Assembly (NCBI GenBank): GCA_015075165.1
Contig: JABTUY010000003.1
Location: forward strand, 62,001 to 126,000
Direction: 5' to 3'
Length of the DNA: 64,000 nt
From: Ideonella sp.
GTDB lineage: Bacteria > Pseudomonadota > Gammaproteobacteria > Burkholderiales > Burkholderiaceae_C
Part shown: one piece after another, positions 48,872-57,234 of the stretch
Position numbering within the stretch: the stretch's first letter is position 1
How the letters are laid out: the number at the start of each line of letters is the position of its first letter
Notes under the pieces: model-generated
Told to the model about the DNA's origin: nothing
The model's database searches: none
Seen by the model: the letters and a program-made list of their open reading frames with translations, nothing else
Program-made: the position numbers and the translations under genes

Positions 48872-49789
48872 TCAGCGCCCTTCTTCCGGCCAGTACAGCC
48901 GCATCGGGTTGTCGACCAGCAGCTTGCGCTGCAACTGCGGCGTGCGCGCGATGTGCGGAACGAAGTCCACCAGCAGGCCGTCGTCGGGCATGTGGTCTTT
49001 CAGGTTCGGGTGCGGCCAGTCGGTGCCCCACAGCACGCGATCGGGAAACGTCTCGACGATGCGGCGCGCGAACGGCACCACGTCGCGATAGGCATTTCGT
49101 TCGCCGTTCAACGCCGCCGGTCCGCTGGCCGAGAGCCGCTCGGGGCAGCTCACCTTGCTCCACACGTTCTCGTGCTCGCGCATGAAGCGCACGAACAGCT
49201 CGAACTCCGGGCCGTCGACCGGCTTGCGCACGTCGGGCCGGCCCATGTGATCGACCACCACGGTGGTGGGCAGCGCGGTGAAGAAGCTCCACAACTCGGG
49301 CAGGTCCTGCGCCTCGAAGTAGATCACCACATGCCAGCCGAGGTTCTTGATGCGCGCGGCGATCTCCAGCAGTTCGTCCTTCGGCGTGAAGTCGACCAGC
49401 CGCTTGACGAAGTTGAAGCGCACGCCGCGCACGCCGGCGTCGTGCAACGCCTGCAGCTCGGCATCGCCGACGCTGCGCCTGACGGTGGCCACGCCGCGCG
49501 CCCTGCCACCGGAGGCGCGGCAGGCATCGGCCAGCGCGCGGTTGTCGGCGCCGTGGCAGGTGGCCTGCACGATCACGTTGCGCGCGAAGCCCAGGTGGTC
49601 GCGCAGCGCGAACAGCTGCGCCTTGCTCGCGTCGCACGGCGTGTACTTGCGCTCGGGCGCGTACGGGAACTCCGCGCCCGGCCCGAACACGTGGCAGTGT
49701 GCGTCGACGCTGCCCGGCGGCAGCGCGAAGCGCGGCTCGCTGGGGCCGGCGTACCAGTCGAGCCAGCCCGGGGTCTTGTCGAAGCTCAC
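48872..49789 (-). CDS. ligI: 2-pyrone-4,6-dicarboxylate hydrolase
   Basis: Amidohydrolase-family enzyme that opens 2-pyrone-4,6-dicarboxylate to 4-oxalomesaconate. It has 305 aa with a GTG start at 49789, chosen because AGGAAG lies four bases before it. SVDAHCHVFGPG holds the HxH motif; VVVDHMGRPD and LWGTDWPHPN hold the later His and Asp. It overlaps the preceding gene end by four bases and ligA follows. As third enzyme of the pathway it agrees with the order seen. Confidence 0.95.
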   Translation of the reverse strand: MSFDKTPGWLDWYAGPSEPRFALPPGSVDAHCHVFGPGAEFPYAPERKYTPCDASKAQLFALRDHLGFARNVIVQATCHGADNRALADACRASGGRARGVATVRRSVGDAELQALHDAGVRGVRFNFVKRLVDFTPKDELLEIAARIKNLGWHVVIYFEAQDLPELWSFFTALPTTVVVDHMGRPDVRKPVDGPEFELFVRFMREHENVWSKVSCPERLSASGPAALNGERNAYRDVVPFARRIVETFPDRVLWGTDWPHPNLKDHMPDDGLLVDFVPHIARTPQLQRKLLVDNPMRLYWPEEGR

Positions 49790-50694
49790 GTCTTCCTGCT
49801 CTTGTTCACATGGGCGAGGATGCGGTCGGCCTCGGTGCGCCAATCGGCACTGCGCGCAAAGTCTGCCGCACCGCGGGTGCCGAACAGCGACGCATCGGCC
49901 AGGTCCGCCATCCAGGCCTGGCGCTCGGCGGTGCCGCTGGCACTCCATGGGTCGAGCCCGGCCTCGCGCACAGTCACCGACACCTCGCGCACCTCTTCGC
50001 TGCGGCGACGGCCGTGCTCGATCACGCGCTGGAAGAAGTACGCGCCCTGCCGTTCCCAGTCGATGCCGGGGAAGGTTTCGCGCAGCGAAGCCAGCACCGC
50101 ATCTTCCACGCCGTAGTGGCGCGCAGCGGTGAAACTCTCGATCACCATCGCCTCCAGCCCCTTGATCATCACGCTGCGGCACATCTTGGTGGCGCTGGCC
50201 ACGCCGAGCTGCGCGCTGGCAACCTGGGCCGCGAAGCCGATCGCATTGAGCACCGGCTCGAGCGCGGCCGCGTCGGGCCCGCCGAGCAACAGCGGCACCT
50301 TGATGCGGTGCGGCGGCACCGAGGTCATCACCGCGCCCTCGACATAGCGAGCGCCCGCGGCGTTGACAACGGCGCTGGCACGGATCTTCGCGCCCGGCGA
50401 CGCCGAGTTGAAGTCGACAAAGAACGCGCCCGCCACCAGCGCCGGCGCGCACGCCTGCGCCACCGGCACCGCCTGGCTCGCGGTGACCGCGCTCACCACC
50501 AGCTCGGCGCCGCGCACCGCGGCGGCGTGCGATGGCGCCGCCGCCACGCCGAGCCCGGCCGCGTGCCCGCGCAGCGCGCCGTCACCCGGGCCATCGAACT
50601 TGACGTCGAAGCAGCTCAGCGCATGGCCGCCGGGCGCCAGGTCTTCCGCCAGGATGCGGCCGACTTCGCCGTAGCCGATCAGCGCGATCCTCAT
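49786..50694 (-). CDS. NAD(P)-dependent dehydrogenase with DUF1932 C-terminal domain
   Basis: A 302-aa protein of the 6-phosphogluconate/beta-hydroxyacid dehydrogenase superfamily. The N-terminal Rossmann motif is ALIGYGEVGRILAEDL; FFVDFNSASPGAKI is the substrate loop; the helical C-terminal part with SATKMCRSVMIKGLEAM matches DUF1932. It lies between ligK and ligI in the protocatechuate operon with an overlapping end, so it should act on a pathway intermediate or a toxic by-product, but its reaction is not defined by known pathway steps. Confidence 0.85.
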   Translation of the reverse strand: MRIALIGYGEVGRILAEDLAPGGHALSCFDVKFDGPGDGALRGHAAGLGVAAAPSHAAAVRGAELVVSAVTASQAVPVAQACAPALVAGAFFVDFNSASPGAKIRASAVVNAAGARYVEGAVMTSVPPHRIKVPLLLGGPDAAALEPVLNAIGFAAQVASAQLGVASATKMCRSVMIKGLEAMVIESFTAARHYGVEDAVLASLRETFPGIDWERQGAYFFQRVIEHGRRRSEEVREVSVTVREAGLDPWSASGTAERQAWMADLADASLFGTRGAADFARSADWRTEADRILAHVNKSRKT

Positions 50695-50704
50695 CGCCGT
50701 GCGT

Positions 50705-51388
50705 TCAGTCGATGTAGCGCAGGCCGGCTCTTTCGAGCGGCTCGCGCATCTTGTACATGTCCAGGCCCAGCACGCCGGCGGCGAGCTTGGCGCGCTTGTC
50801 GCCCTCGGTGGCCTCGCGAGCGGCGGCCGCATCGGCCACCTTGGCGGCTATCGCGGCCGGCACCACGACCACGCCGTCGTCGTCGGCGACGATCGCGTCG
50901 CCCGGATGCACCAGCGCGCCGGCGCACACCAGCGCGATGTTCACCGAACCGAGCGTAGCCTTGACCGTGCCCTTGGCGCTGACGGCCTTGCTCCACACCG
51001 GAAAGCCCATCTCGGTGAGCACCTTCACGTCGCGCACGCCGCCGTCGATCACCAGGCCACGCGCGCCGCGCGCGCGAAAGCTGGTGGCCAGCAGATCGCC
51101 GAAGAAGCCATCGGTGTTCTCCGCCGTGCAGGCGGCGACGACGATATCGCCGTCGAGGATCTGCTCGGCCGCCACGTGCAGCATCCAGTTGTCGCCCGGC
51201 TGCAGCAGCACGGTGACGGCGGTGCCGGCGATCTGCGCGCCCGGGTAGATCGGCCGCATGCACGGCTGCAGCAGGCCGACGCGGCCCATCGCCTCGTGCA
51301 CCGTGGCGACGCCGAAGCCGGCGAGACGATCGACCGCCGCGCGGTCGGCGCGCACGATGTTGCGCTTGACAATGCCCAGCTCGTACAT
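50705..51388 (-). CDS. ligK: 4-carboxy-4-hydroxy-2-oxoadipate aldolase (LigK/GalC)
   Basis: Splits 4-carboxy-4-hydroxy-2-oxoadipate into pyruvate and oxaloacetate; the family also acts on 4-hydroxy-4-methyl-2-oxoglutarate. It has 227 aa of RraA-like fold. The metal and pyruvate site is in [20 protein letters not shown] and [24 protein letters not shown] is a LigK-type N terminus. ATG 51388 is used. It follows ligJ by 51 bases. It is the final enzyme of the pathway. Confidence 0.94.
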   Translation of the reverse strand: MYELGIVKRNIVRADRAAVDRLAGFGVATVHEAMGRVGLLQPCMRPIYPGAQIAGTAVTVLLQPGDNWMLHVAAEQILDGDIVVAACTAENTDGFFGDLLATSFRARGARGLVIDGGVRDVKVLTEMGFPVWSKAVSAKGTVKATLGSVNIALVCAGALVHPGDAIVADDDGVVVVPAAIAAKVADAAAAREATEGDKRAKLAAGVLGLDMYKMREPLERAGLRYID

Positions 51389-51439
51389 GTGAACCCCTGG
51401 TGGTGAAGCGGGTCGCGCTTCCTCACGGACCCTGGTTGC

Positions 51440-52465
51440 CTACTTGCCGCGCGCCTTCAGCGCGCGGTCGAGCCGCGGGAACACGCGGCGTGCGTTGCCT
51501 TCGTAGATCTGCTGCCGCTGCGCCGGCGTGAGGTTGGCCGCCTCGATGTAGCGACGGGTGTCGTCGTAGTTGAAGCCCGTCTCGGGGTCGACGCCGCGCA
51601 CCGCGCCGATCATCTCGCTGGCGAACAGCACGTTGTCGACCGGGATCACCCGCGTCAACAGGTCGATGCCCGGCTGGTGGTAGACGCAGGTGTCGAAGAA
51701 CACGTTGTGCAGCAGGTGATCCCGCAGCAGCGGCTTGCCCAGCTCCTGCGCCAGCCCGCGATAGCGGCCCCAGTGGTACGGCGCCGCACCGCCGCCGTGC
51801 GGGATGATGAACTTCAGCGTCGGGAAGTCCCTGAACAGGTCACCCTGGATCAGCTGCATCACCGCGGTGGTGTCGGCGTTGATGTAGTGCGCGCCGGTGG
51901 TGTGGAAGCACGCGTTGCAGCTGGTGCTGACGTGGATCATCGCCGGAATGCCGTACTCCACCATCTTCTCGTAGATCGGGTACCAGTGGCGGTCGGTCAG
52001 CGGCGGGCTGCTCCAGTGGCCGCCCGACGGGTCGGGGTTCAGGTTGATGCCGACGTTGCCGTACTGCTCGACGCACTTCATCAGCTCGGGGATGCAGGTC
52101 TTCGGGTCGACGCCGGGCGACTGCGGCAGCATCGCCGCCGGCACGAAGTGATCCGGGAACAACTGCGACACGCGAAAGCACAGCTCGTTGCAGATCGCGG
52201 CCCAGGTGCTCGAGACCGCGAAGTCGCCGATGTGGTGCGCCATGAAGCTGGCGCGCGGGCTGAAGATCGTGAGGTCGGAGCCGCGCTGCCTCATCAGCTT
52301 GAGTTGGTTCGATTCGATCGACTCGCGCAACTCGTCGTCCGATATCTTCAGCTCGCTCACCCTCGGGCTGGCGGCCGGATTCCGGATGCCGGCGATCTGC
52401 GCGTTGCGCCAGGTTTCGAGCGCTTTCGGCGCGGTGGTGTAGTGCCCGTGGCAGTCGATGATCAT
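51440..52465 (-). CDS. ligJ: 4-oxalomesaconate hydratase
   Basis: Hydrates 4-oxalomesaconate to 4-carboxy-4-hydroxy-2-oxoadipate. It has 341 aa and is of the amidohydrolase fold. MIIDCHGHYTTAPKAL carries HxH; IPAMIHVSTSCNACF, FIIPHGGGAAPYHWGRY and VLFASEMIGAVRG match LigJ. It is the first structural gene of the leftward operon, with a promoter-like pair (52516-52543) before it and a LysR gene beyond. Start at ATG 52465 gives the exact family N terminus. Confidence 0.95.
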   Translation of the reverse strand: MIIDCHGHYTTAPKALETWRNAQIAGIRNPAASPRVSELKISDDELRESIESNQLKLMRQRGSDLTIFSPRASFMAHHIGDFAVSSTWAAICNELCFRVSQLFPDHFVPAAMLPQSPGVDPKTCIPELMKCVEQYGNVGINLNPDPSGGHWSSPPLTDRHWYPIYEKMVEYGIPAMIHVSTSCNACFHTTGAHYINADTTAVMQLIQGDLFRDFPTLKFIIPHGGGAAPYHWGRYRGLAQELGKPLLRDHLLHNVFFDTCVYHQPGIDLLTRVIPVDNVLFASEMIGAVRGVDPETGFNYDDTRRYIEAANLTPAQRQQIYEGNARRVFPRLDRALKARGK

Positions 52466-52515
52466 CGTGTGCGGCTCCGGGGCCGCTGGCGATGGCAGCG
52501 GCCGCATGGCCGTCG

Positions 52516-52543
52516 ATTGTGCGCAGTTGCCGGCATGCGCCAA
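52516..52543 (-). promoter_or_regulatory. Putative promoter for the ligJ operon
   Basis: On the minus strand TTGGCG (52538-52543) and CACAAT (52516-52521) are 16 bases apart, placing transcription start near 52509 and a leader of about 44 nt before ligJ. A nearby CCGGC/GCCGG inverted repeat overlaps the -35 box and might be where the LysR protein binds. No experiment in the sequence supports this. Confidence 0.45.
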
Positions 52544-52563
52544 GCCGGCGGCCCCACTACCAG

Positions 52564-53508
52564 CTATGCCGATGCGGCATGGCTGAGGGCCCGCCGCCCC
52601 CCTCGGCGCGGCATGGATGCGGTCACCAGATCGGTCAGCATGCGCGCCGCGCGGCGCGCCAGCGGCGTCGCCGGTTTGTGCGCCGGCTGCGCCAGGCACA
52701 GCACGCTGACCAGCTCGGGCTCGACGATCGGCCGCACCGCGAGCTCGCCGCCGCGCCCCGAGGCCTCGACCGCGCTGGCGCTGAGCACCGCGAAGCCGAC
52801 CCCGGCGCAGACCAGGTCGATGATCGCCGGCACGCTCGACACCTCCCAGGCGACATCCAGCTTCACGCCGGCCAGCGCCGACTGCATCTGCAGCTGGCGG
52901 CGGATGGTCTGGTGCCGCTCGGGCAGGATCAGCGGACAGCCCGCCAGCTCGCGCAACGGCAACGGCGGGCCCACGGCCGCGCGACGGCCGCCGCCGCGCC
53001 GCTCCACCCGGCACAGGCACTCCTGCAGCACCGGCGAGATCTCGAGGGCCGGCAGGTCTTCGGGGTTGTAGAGCAGGCCGAGGTCGACGCGGCCGCTGGC
53101 GATCCACTCGGCGATGTGCGCGCTCAGGCCCTCCACCAGCGTCAGCCGCGCGCGCGGCAGCTGCTCGCGAAAGCCTTCGATCAGCGGCACCGTCAGGCGC
53201 CGGCCGATGCTCGGCGGCAGGCCGATCGTCACGTGGCCCACTGCGGCGTCGCGCTGCGTGCCGAGGTCTTCGCGCGCCTGCGACACACGCTGCAAGATCT
53301 GCACGCCGTGCTCGAACAACCGCTGGCCGGCATCGGTGAGGTTGACACCGCGGCCGTTGCGCAGCAGCAGCGTCTGGCGCAGATCGGTCTCAAGCTGGCG
53401 CACCTGGCGGCTCAGTGCCGGCTGTGCGATGTCGAGCACGCGCGCGGCCTTGCTGAAGCTGCCGAGCTCGGCCACGCGCACGAAGCTCTCGAGATGCCTG
53501 AGGTTCAT
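52564..53508 (-). CDS. LysR-family transcriptional regulator
   Basis: A 314-aa LysR regulator. The N-terminal winged HTH (MNLRHLESFVRVAELGSFSK, then AARVLDIAQPALSRQVRQLE) precedes an effector-binding domain (about 90-300, IGLPPSIGRRLTVPLIEGF). Same strand and directly upstream of ligJ, so a protocatechuate or pathway-intermediate-responsive activator of the lig operon is likely. It overlaps the Bug-type gene by 4 bases (ATGA), an unusual coupling for a regulator. Its effector is not known. Confidence 0.93.
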   Translation of the reverse strand: MNLRHLESFVRVAELGSFSKAARVLDIAQPALSRQVRQLETDLRQTLLLRNGRGVNLTDAGQRLFEHGVQILQRVSQAREDLGTQRDAAVGHVTIGLPPSIGRRLTVPLIEGFREQLPRARLTLVEGLSAHIAEWIASGRVDLGLLYNPEDLPALEISPVLQECLCRVERRGGGRRAAVGPPLPLRELAGCPLILPERHQTIRRQLQMQSALAGVKLDVAWEVSSVPAIIDLVCAGVGFAVLSASAVEASGRGGELAVRPIVEPELVSVLCLAQPAHKPATPLARRAARMLTDLVTASMPRRGGRRALSHAASA

Positions 53509-54503
53509 TGGCGCTCGATCTTCGTCTGCTCGATCACCGCGGCCCAGCGGCGCACCTCGTCGACCAGCAGCTGCGCGAGCTGTTGCGGCGTGCCGGCCCG
53601 CGCGCGCACGCCCAGCACCTGCAACTGCGCTCGCACGGCCGGCAGCGCCAGCGCATCGGCCGCAGCGCGGTGCAGCCGCTCGATCACCGCGGCCGGCGTG
53701 CGCGCCGGCACTGCCAGCGCGTTCCAGGAGGCAGCCTGGTAGGCCCTCAACCCGGGCACGCCCGACTCCTGCACCGTCGGCACGCCGGGCAGGCCGGCGA
53801 AGCGCTCGTCGGCGGTGACCGCGAGCGCGCGCAGCGCACCGGCGTGCAGCTGCGGCAGCATCGGCCCGACGATCTCGAACGCGAGGTCGACCTCCTTCGT
53901 GCGCAGCGCGGTGACCACCGCCGGCGTGCCCTTGTACGGCACCGTCAGCGCATCGATGCCGGCCATCGACTTGAACAGCGCGGCCGCCAGGTGCTGCGTG
54001 CTGCCGCTGGCGATGGTGCCGATCGTCAGTGCGCCGGGTTTCGCCCGCGCCGCCGCCACCACGTCGCGCACGCCGCGCCACGGCGAATCGTGCGCGACGA
54101 ACAACGCAAGATCGAAGAAGCCGATCGTCGTCACCGCGGCGAAGTCGCGCAGCACGTCGAACGGCAGCTTGCGGAACAGGCCGGCGCTGATCGCGTTGGC
54201 ATTGCTCAGCAGCAGCGCGGTGTAGCCATCGGGCTCGGCATGGGCCACCGCGCTGGCGCCGACGATGGCCCCGGCACTCGGCCGGTTGTCGATCACGATC
54301 GGCTGGCGCAGCGCGACGCTCATCGGCTGCGCCACCGCGCGCGCGGTGAGGTCGGCGATGCCGCCGGGCGCGAATGGCACCACCCAGGTGATAGCACGCT
54401 GCGGATACGCTGCATGCGCACGCGCGCCGCATGCCAGCCCGAAAGACAACGCGCCGGCCATCCAGTGCCGGCGCGTGGCCGAAATGGCGCGTGACGTCGT
54501 CAT
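53505..54503 (-). CDS. Bug-family tripartite tricarboxylate transporter substrate-binding protein
   Basis: A 332-aa periplasmic protein. Signal peptide RRHWMAGALSFGLACGARAHA, with possible Tat-like Arg pair, then WVVPFAPGGIADLTARAVAQ, the usual TctC/Bug start, and YNRPSAGAI-like DNRPSAGAIVGA. VPYKGTPAVVTALRTKEVDLAFE is another landmark. Bug proteins bind aromatic or organic acids; the TctA/TctB membrane partners are not in the window. Coupled to the lysR gene, so it may bring or sense the operon's substrate. Confidence 0.9.
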   Translation of the reverse strand: MTTSRAISATRRHWMAGALSFGLACGARAHAAYPQRAITWVVPFAPGGIADLTARAVAQPMSVALRQPIVIDNRPSAGAIVGASAVAHAEPDGYTALLLSNANAISAGLFRKLPFDVLRDFAAVTTIGFFDLALFVAHDSPWRGVRDVVAAARAKPGALTIGTIASGSTQHLAAALFKSMAGIDALTVPYKGTPAVVTALRTKEVDLAFEIVGPMLPQLHAGALRALAVTADERFAGLPGVPTVQESGVPGLRAYQAASWNALAVPARTPAAVIERLHRAAADALALPAVRAQLQVLGVRARAGTPQQLAQLLVDEVRRWAAVIEQTKIERQ

Positions 54504-54509
54504 GCGAAG

Positions 54510-54586
54510 TGGTCGGGGTGAGACGATTCGAACGTCCGACCCACTGCTCCCAAAGCAGTTGCGCTACCAGGCTGCGCTACACCCCG
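54510..54586 (-). tRNA. tRNA-Pro (anticodon UGG)
   Basis: The minus strand folds as a cloverleaf: acceptor stem CGGGGTG with CACCCCG, anticodon stem ACTGC/GCAGT with the seven-base loop TTTGGGA, giving anticodon UGG, and a T-loop TTCGAAT. The discriminator A and an encoded CCA end at 54510. It sits between the Bug-type gene and the RraA-like gene. Confidence 0.93.
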
Positions 54587-54633
54587 AGCGGTAGCGATTC
54601 TACCGGGGCACCCCGCGCGCGGGCGGCGGGTGG

Positions 54634-55128
54634 TCAGGCTGGCTTCTCGGCCAGCAGCACGATGCCGTCTTCGTCGGCCACCAGCCACTCGCCGGGGCTG
54701 ACCCACACGCCGTCGATCTGCACCGGCTGCCCCACCACGCCGGCATGCCGCTTCTCAGTGGGCAGCGGCATCGTCGCCAGCGCACGCACGCCGATCTGCA
54801 GCTTGCGCAGCTCGTCGACATCGCGCACCGCACCGTACACGATCACGCCGGCCCAGCCGTTGCGCTCGGCGAGCTGGGCGAGGTTGCCGCCCACCAGTGC
54901 GCGCCGCAGCGAACCGCCGCCGTCGACCACCAGCACGCGGCCCTGCCCCGGCGTGTAGACGAGCTCGCGCACCGACGTGTTGTCCTCGAGGCATTGCACC
55001 GTGGCCACCGCGCCGTGGAAGCGCGCACGGCCACCATAGTCGCGAAACAGCGGCGGCAGCACGCGAAAGCGCGCGCTCGGCTCGGTCTTGTGTGCATCGC
55101 ACAGGTCGCAGGTGGACAGTGAGTTCAT
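54634..55128 (-). CDS. RraA-like protein (possible HMG/CHA aldolase)
   Basis: A 164-aa protein of the RraA fold: VDGGGSLRRALVGGNLAQLA and GVIVYGAVRDVDEL are the family's metal-binding and GAVRD motifs. RraA of E. coli inhibits RNase E, while homologues in catabolic loci are 4-hydroxy-4-methyl-2-oxoglutarate aldolases. Nearby protocatechuate genes and LigK of the same fold at 50705 favour an aldolase; the length near 160 favours either. It lies 36 bases downstream of the ThDP enzyme and upstream of the tRNA. Confidence 0.82.
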   Translation of the reverse strand: MNSLSTCDLCDAHKTEPSARFRVLPPLFRDYGGRARFHGAVATVQCLEDNTSVRELVYTPGQGRVLVVDGGGSLRRALVGGNLAQLAERNGWAGVIVYGAVRDVDELRKLQIGVRALATMPLPTEKRHAGVVGQPVQIDGVWVSPGEWLVADEDGIVLLAEKPA

Positions 55129-55164
55129 CGCGTGAGTCTCGAAGATGGGGATGGCAGTCGCCGC

Positions 55165-56874
55165 TCAAGCCTTGCGCTGCTGCGCCTGGCTGCGAATGGC
55201 CGACAACGTGGTGCGCGTGGTGATCACGTCGGGGTCGAGCTTCAGGTGCAGCAGCGTCGGCCGCTCGGTGGCGAGCGCGCGTGCGAAAGCAGGCTCGAAC
55301 TGCTCGGTGCGGTCGACGCGCTCGCTGCTCCAGCCATAGGCCTGGGCGAGCTGCACGAAATCGGGATTGAACAGCTCGGTGCCGCTGATGCGCGCCGGGT
55401 ACTCGCGCTCCTGGTGCATTCGGATCGTGCCGTAGCTGCCGTTGTCGACCACGATCGACACCAGCTTGCCGCGCCCGCGCCCGGCGCCATACTGGGTGGC
55501 GGTGGCGAGCTCCTGCCCGGTCATCAGGAAGTCGCCGTCGCCGGCGACGTTGATCACGGTGCGCTCGGGGTACAGCAGCGATGCGGCCACCGCCGCCGGC
55601 ACGCCATAGCCCATCGCACCCGAGGTCGGCGCAAGCTGCGTGCGGCCGTGATGCTGCAAGCCGCGGTACTGCACGTAGCGGTGCAGCCAGCCGGCGAAGT
55701 TGCCGGCGCCGTTGGTGTACACGCAGTCGGCCGGCGCGAGGCGCTGCGCGGTCTTCATGACCTGCGCGAGGTCGAGCGGCGCCACCGGCGTCGGCACCAG
55801 GTTGGCCTCGTAGTCGGCGTGCGCCGCGCCGGCCCACACGCGCCACGGCGGCGAAGCCGGCGCGGTCAGCGTCTCGAGCGCCAGCGCCGCCTGCGACATC
55901 GATGCATGGATCAGCAGATCGGCCTGGTAGACGCGGCCGAGCTCCTCGGCGCCGGCGTGCACGTGCACCAGCTTCTGCGCCGGTCGCGGCACCTGCAGCA
56001 GCGTGTAGCCGCCGGTGGTCATCTCGCCGAGCCGCACGCCGAGCGCGAGCAGCAGGTCGGCGTCGCGCACGCGGGCGGCGAGCTTGGGGTTAATCGCGAT
56101 GCCGACGTCGCCGGCATACAGCGGGTGGCGGTTGTCGAACGTGTCCTGGAAGCGAAAGCCGCAGCCCACCGGCAGCTGCCAGCGCTCGGCAAAGCGCTGC
56201 AGCGCGGCGCAGGCGGGCGCATCCCAGCCGCTGCCGCCGGCGATCACCAGCGGGCGGCGCGCGGCCGTCAGCAGCGCCTGCAGCCCGCGCAACGCATCGG
56301 GTGCAGGCCAGGTCGTCGCGGCGGCCGCGCGCGGCATCACCGGCGCAGCGGTCGGCGTGGTCAGCATGTCTTCGGGCAGCGCCAGCACCACCGGGCCGGG
56401 CCGGCCCTGCAGCGCGGTGTGGAATGCACGCGCCACGTACTCGGGCACGCGGTCGGCACTGTCGATCTGCGCCGCCCACTTGGCCATGCCGAGCGTGCCG
56501 GGGCCGAACATCTGGCGGTAGTCAACCTCCTGGAACGCCTCGCGGTCGCGCTGGTCGCTGGCTACCTGGCCGATGAACAGCACCAGCGGCGTCGAATCCT
56601 GGAACGCGGTGTGCAGCCCCACCGCGGCGTTGCTGGCACCCGGCCCGCGGGTGACGAAACAGACCCCTGGTCGGCCGCTCAGCTTGCCCTGCGCATCGGC
56701 CATGAAGGCAGCGCCGCCCTCCTGCCGGCAGGCGATGAAGCGGATGCAATCGGCGTGCTGGTGAAAGCCGTCGAGCACTGCCAGGTAGCTCTCGCCGGGC
56801 ACGCCGAACGCGGTGTCGACGCCTTGCGCGATCAGGGCTTCGACGAGGGCATGGCCGGCGATGCGGGGTGTCAT
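55165..56874 (-). CDS. Acetolactate synthase-like ThDP-dependent enzyme
   Basis: A 569-aa three-domain ThDP enzyme. The N-terminal domain has AFGVPGESYLAVLDG and the catalytic Glu in CRQEGGAAFMADA; VTRGPGASNAAVGLHTA follows. The central domain has PLVIAGGSGW. The C-terminal ThDP site is NVAGDGDFLMTGQELATA with DNGSYGTIRMHQE. The acetolactate-synthase small subunit gene is absent, so it may be a benzoylformate decarboxylase or other 2-oxoacid decarboxylase or lyase type. It is followed by the RraA-like gene 36 bases away. Confidence 0.87.
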   Translation of the reverse strand: MTPRIAGHALVEALIAQGVDTAFGVPGESYLAVLDGFHQHADCIRFIACRQEGGAAFMADAQGKLSGRPGVCFVTRGPGASNAAVGLHTAFQDSTPLVLFIGQVASDQRDREAFQEVDYRQMFGPGTLGMAKWAAQIDSADRVPEYVARAFHTALQGRPGPVVLALPEDMLTTPTAAPVMPRAAAATTWPAPDALRGLQALLTAARRPLVIAGGSGWDAPACAALQRFAERWQLPVGCGFRFQDTFDNRHPLYAGDVGIAINPKLAARVRDADLLLALGVRLGEMTTGGYTLLQVPRPAQKLVHVHAGAEELGRVYQADLLIHASMSQAALALETLTAPASPPWRVWAGAAHADYEANLVPTPVAPLDLAQVMKTAQRLAPADCVYTNGAGNFAGWLHRYVQYRGLQHHGRTQLAPTSGAMGYGVPAAVAASLLYPERTVINVAGDGDFLMTGQELATATQYGAGRGRGKLVSIVVDNGSYGTIRMHQEREYPARISGTELFNPDFVQLAQAYGWSSERVDRTEQFEPAFARALATERPTLLHLKLDPDVITTRTTLSAIRSQAQQRKA

Positions 56875-57234
56875 GGCAATCCTTGGGTGAAGGTGGCGGC
56901 GGCACGAACGGCGCCCCGGCGGGGATTATCGACAGCACACGAACCACCCTCGCCGACCGCCGCTGGCTGCCGGGCATCGCGGCCACGCCGCGGCAACTGT
57001 GAGCGCTCGTCTTGCGCCACGGCAAGATCTAGCGCCTGGTTCGGCCCCTGTGGGGTGGCCGAACGCAGGGCAGCGTCGCGCCACCCCGCCGGATGCGACT
57101 TTTTGCACGGCCCGTCGACGTGACATTCGCGTACACCGCAACAGGCACGACGCGGCGGCGCAGCCTAGATTGGACACTGGCGCCCGATGACGCGAAGCGT
57201 CTTGCCCGTGGGGCGGCGCCAGGGAGCGCAGACG
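56875..57234. other. 360-base gap between divergent genes
   Basis: This is the longest gene-free stretch in the window. It separates the leftward ThDP enzyme from the rightward paralog pair. I see a strong 26-base hairpin at 57039-57064 (GTTCGGCC ... GGCCGAAC, with CCCC/GGGG inside). A TTGCAC box and a TAGATT are present but not well spaced. No RNA gene or clear open frame of its own is evident. Confidence 0.5.

Noticed and set aside
55132-57123. Open frame of 663 codons on the plus strand
   Set aside because: Opposite the ThDP enzyme gene, whose motifs are intact. No domain in the translation.
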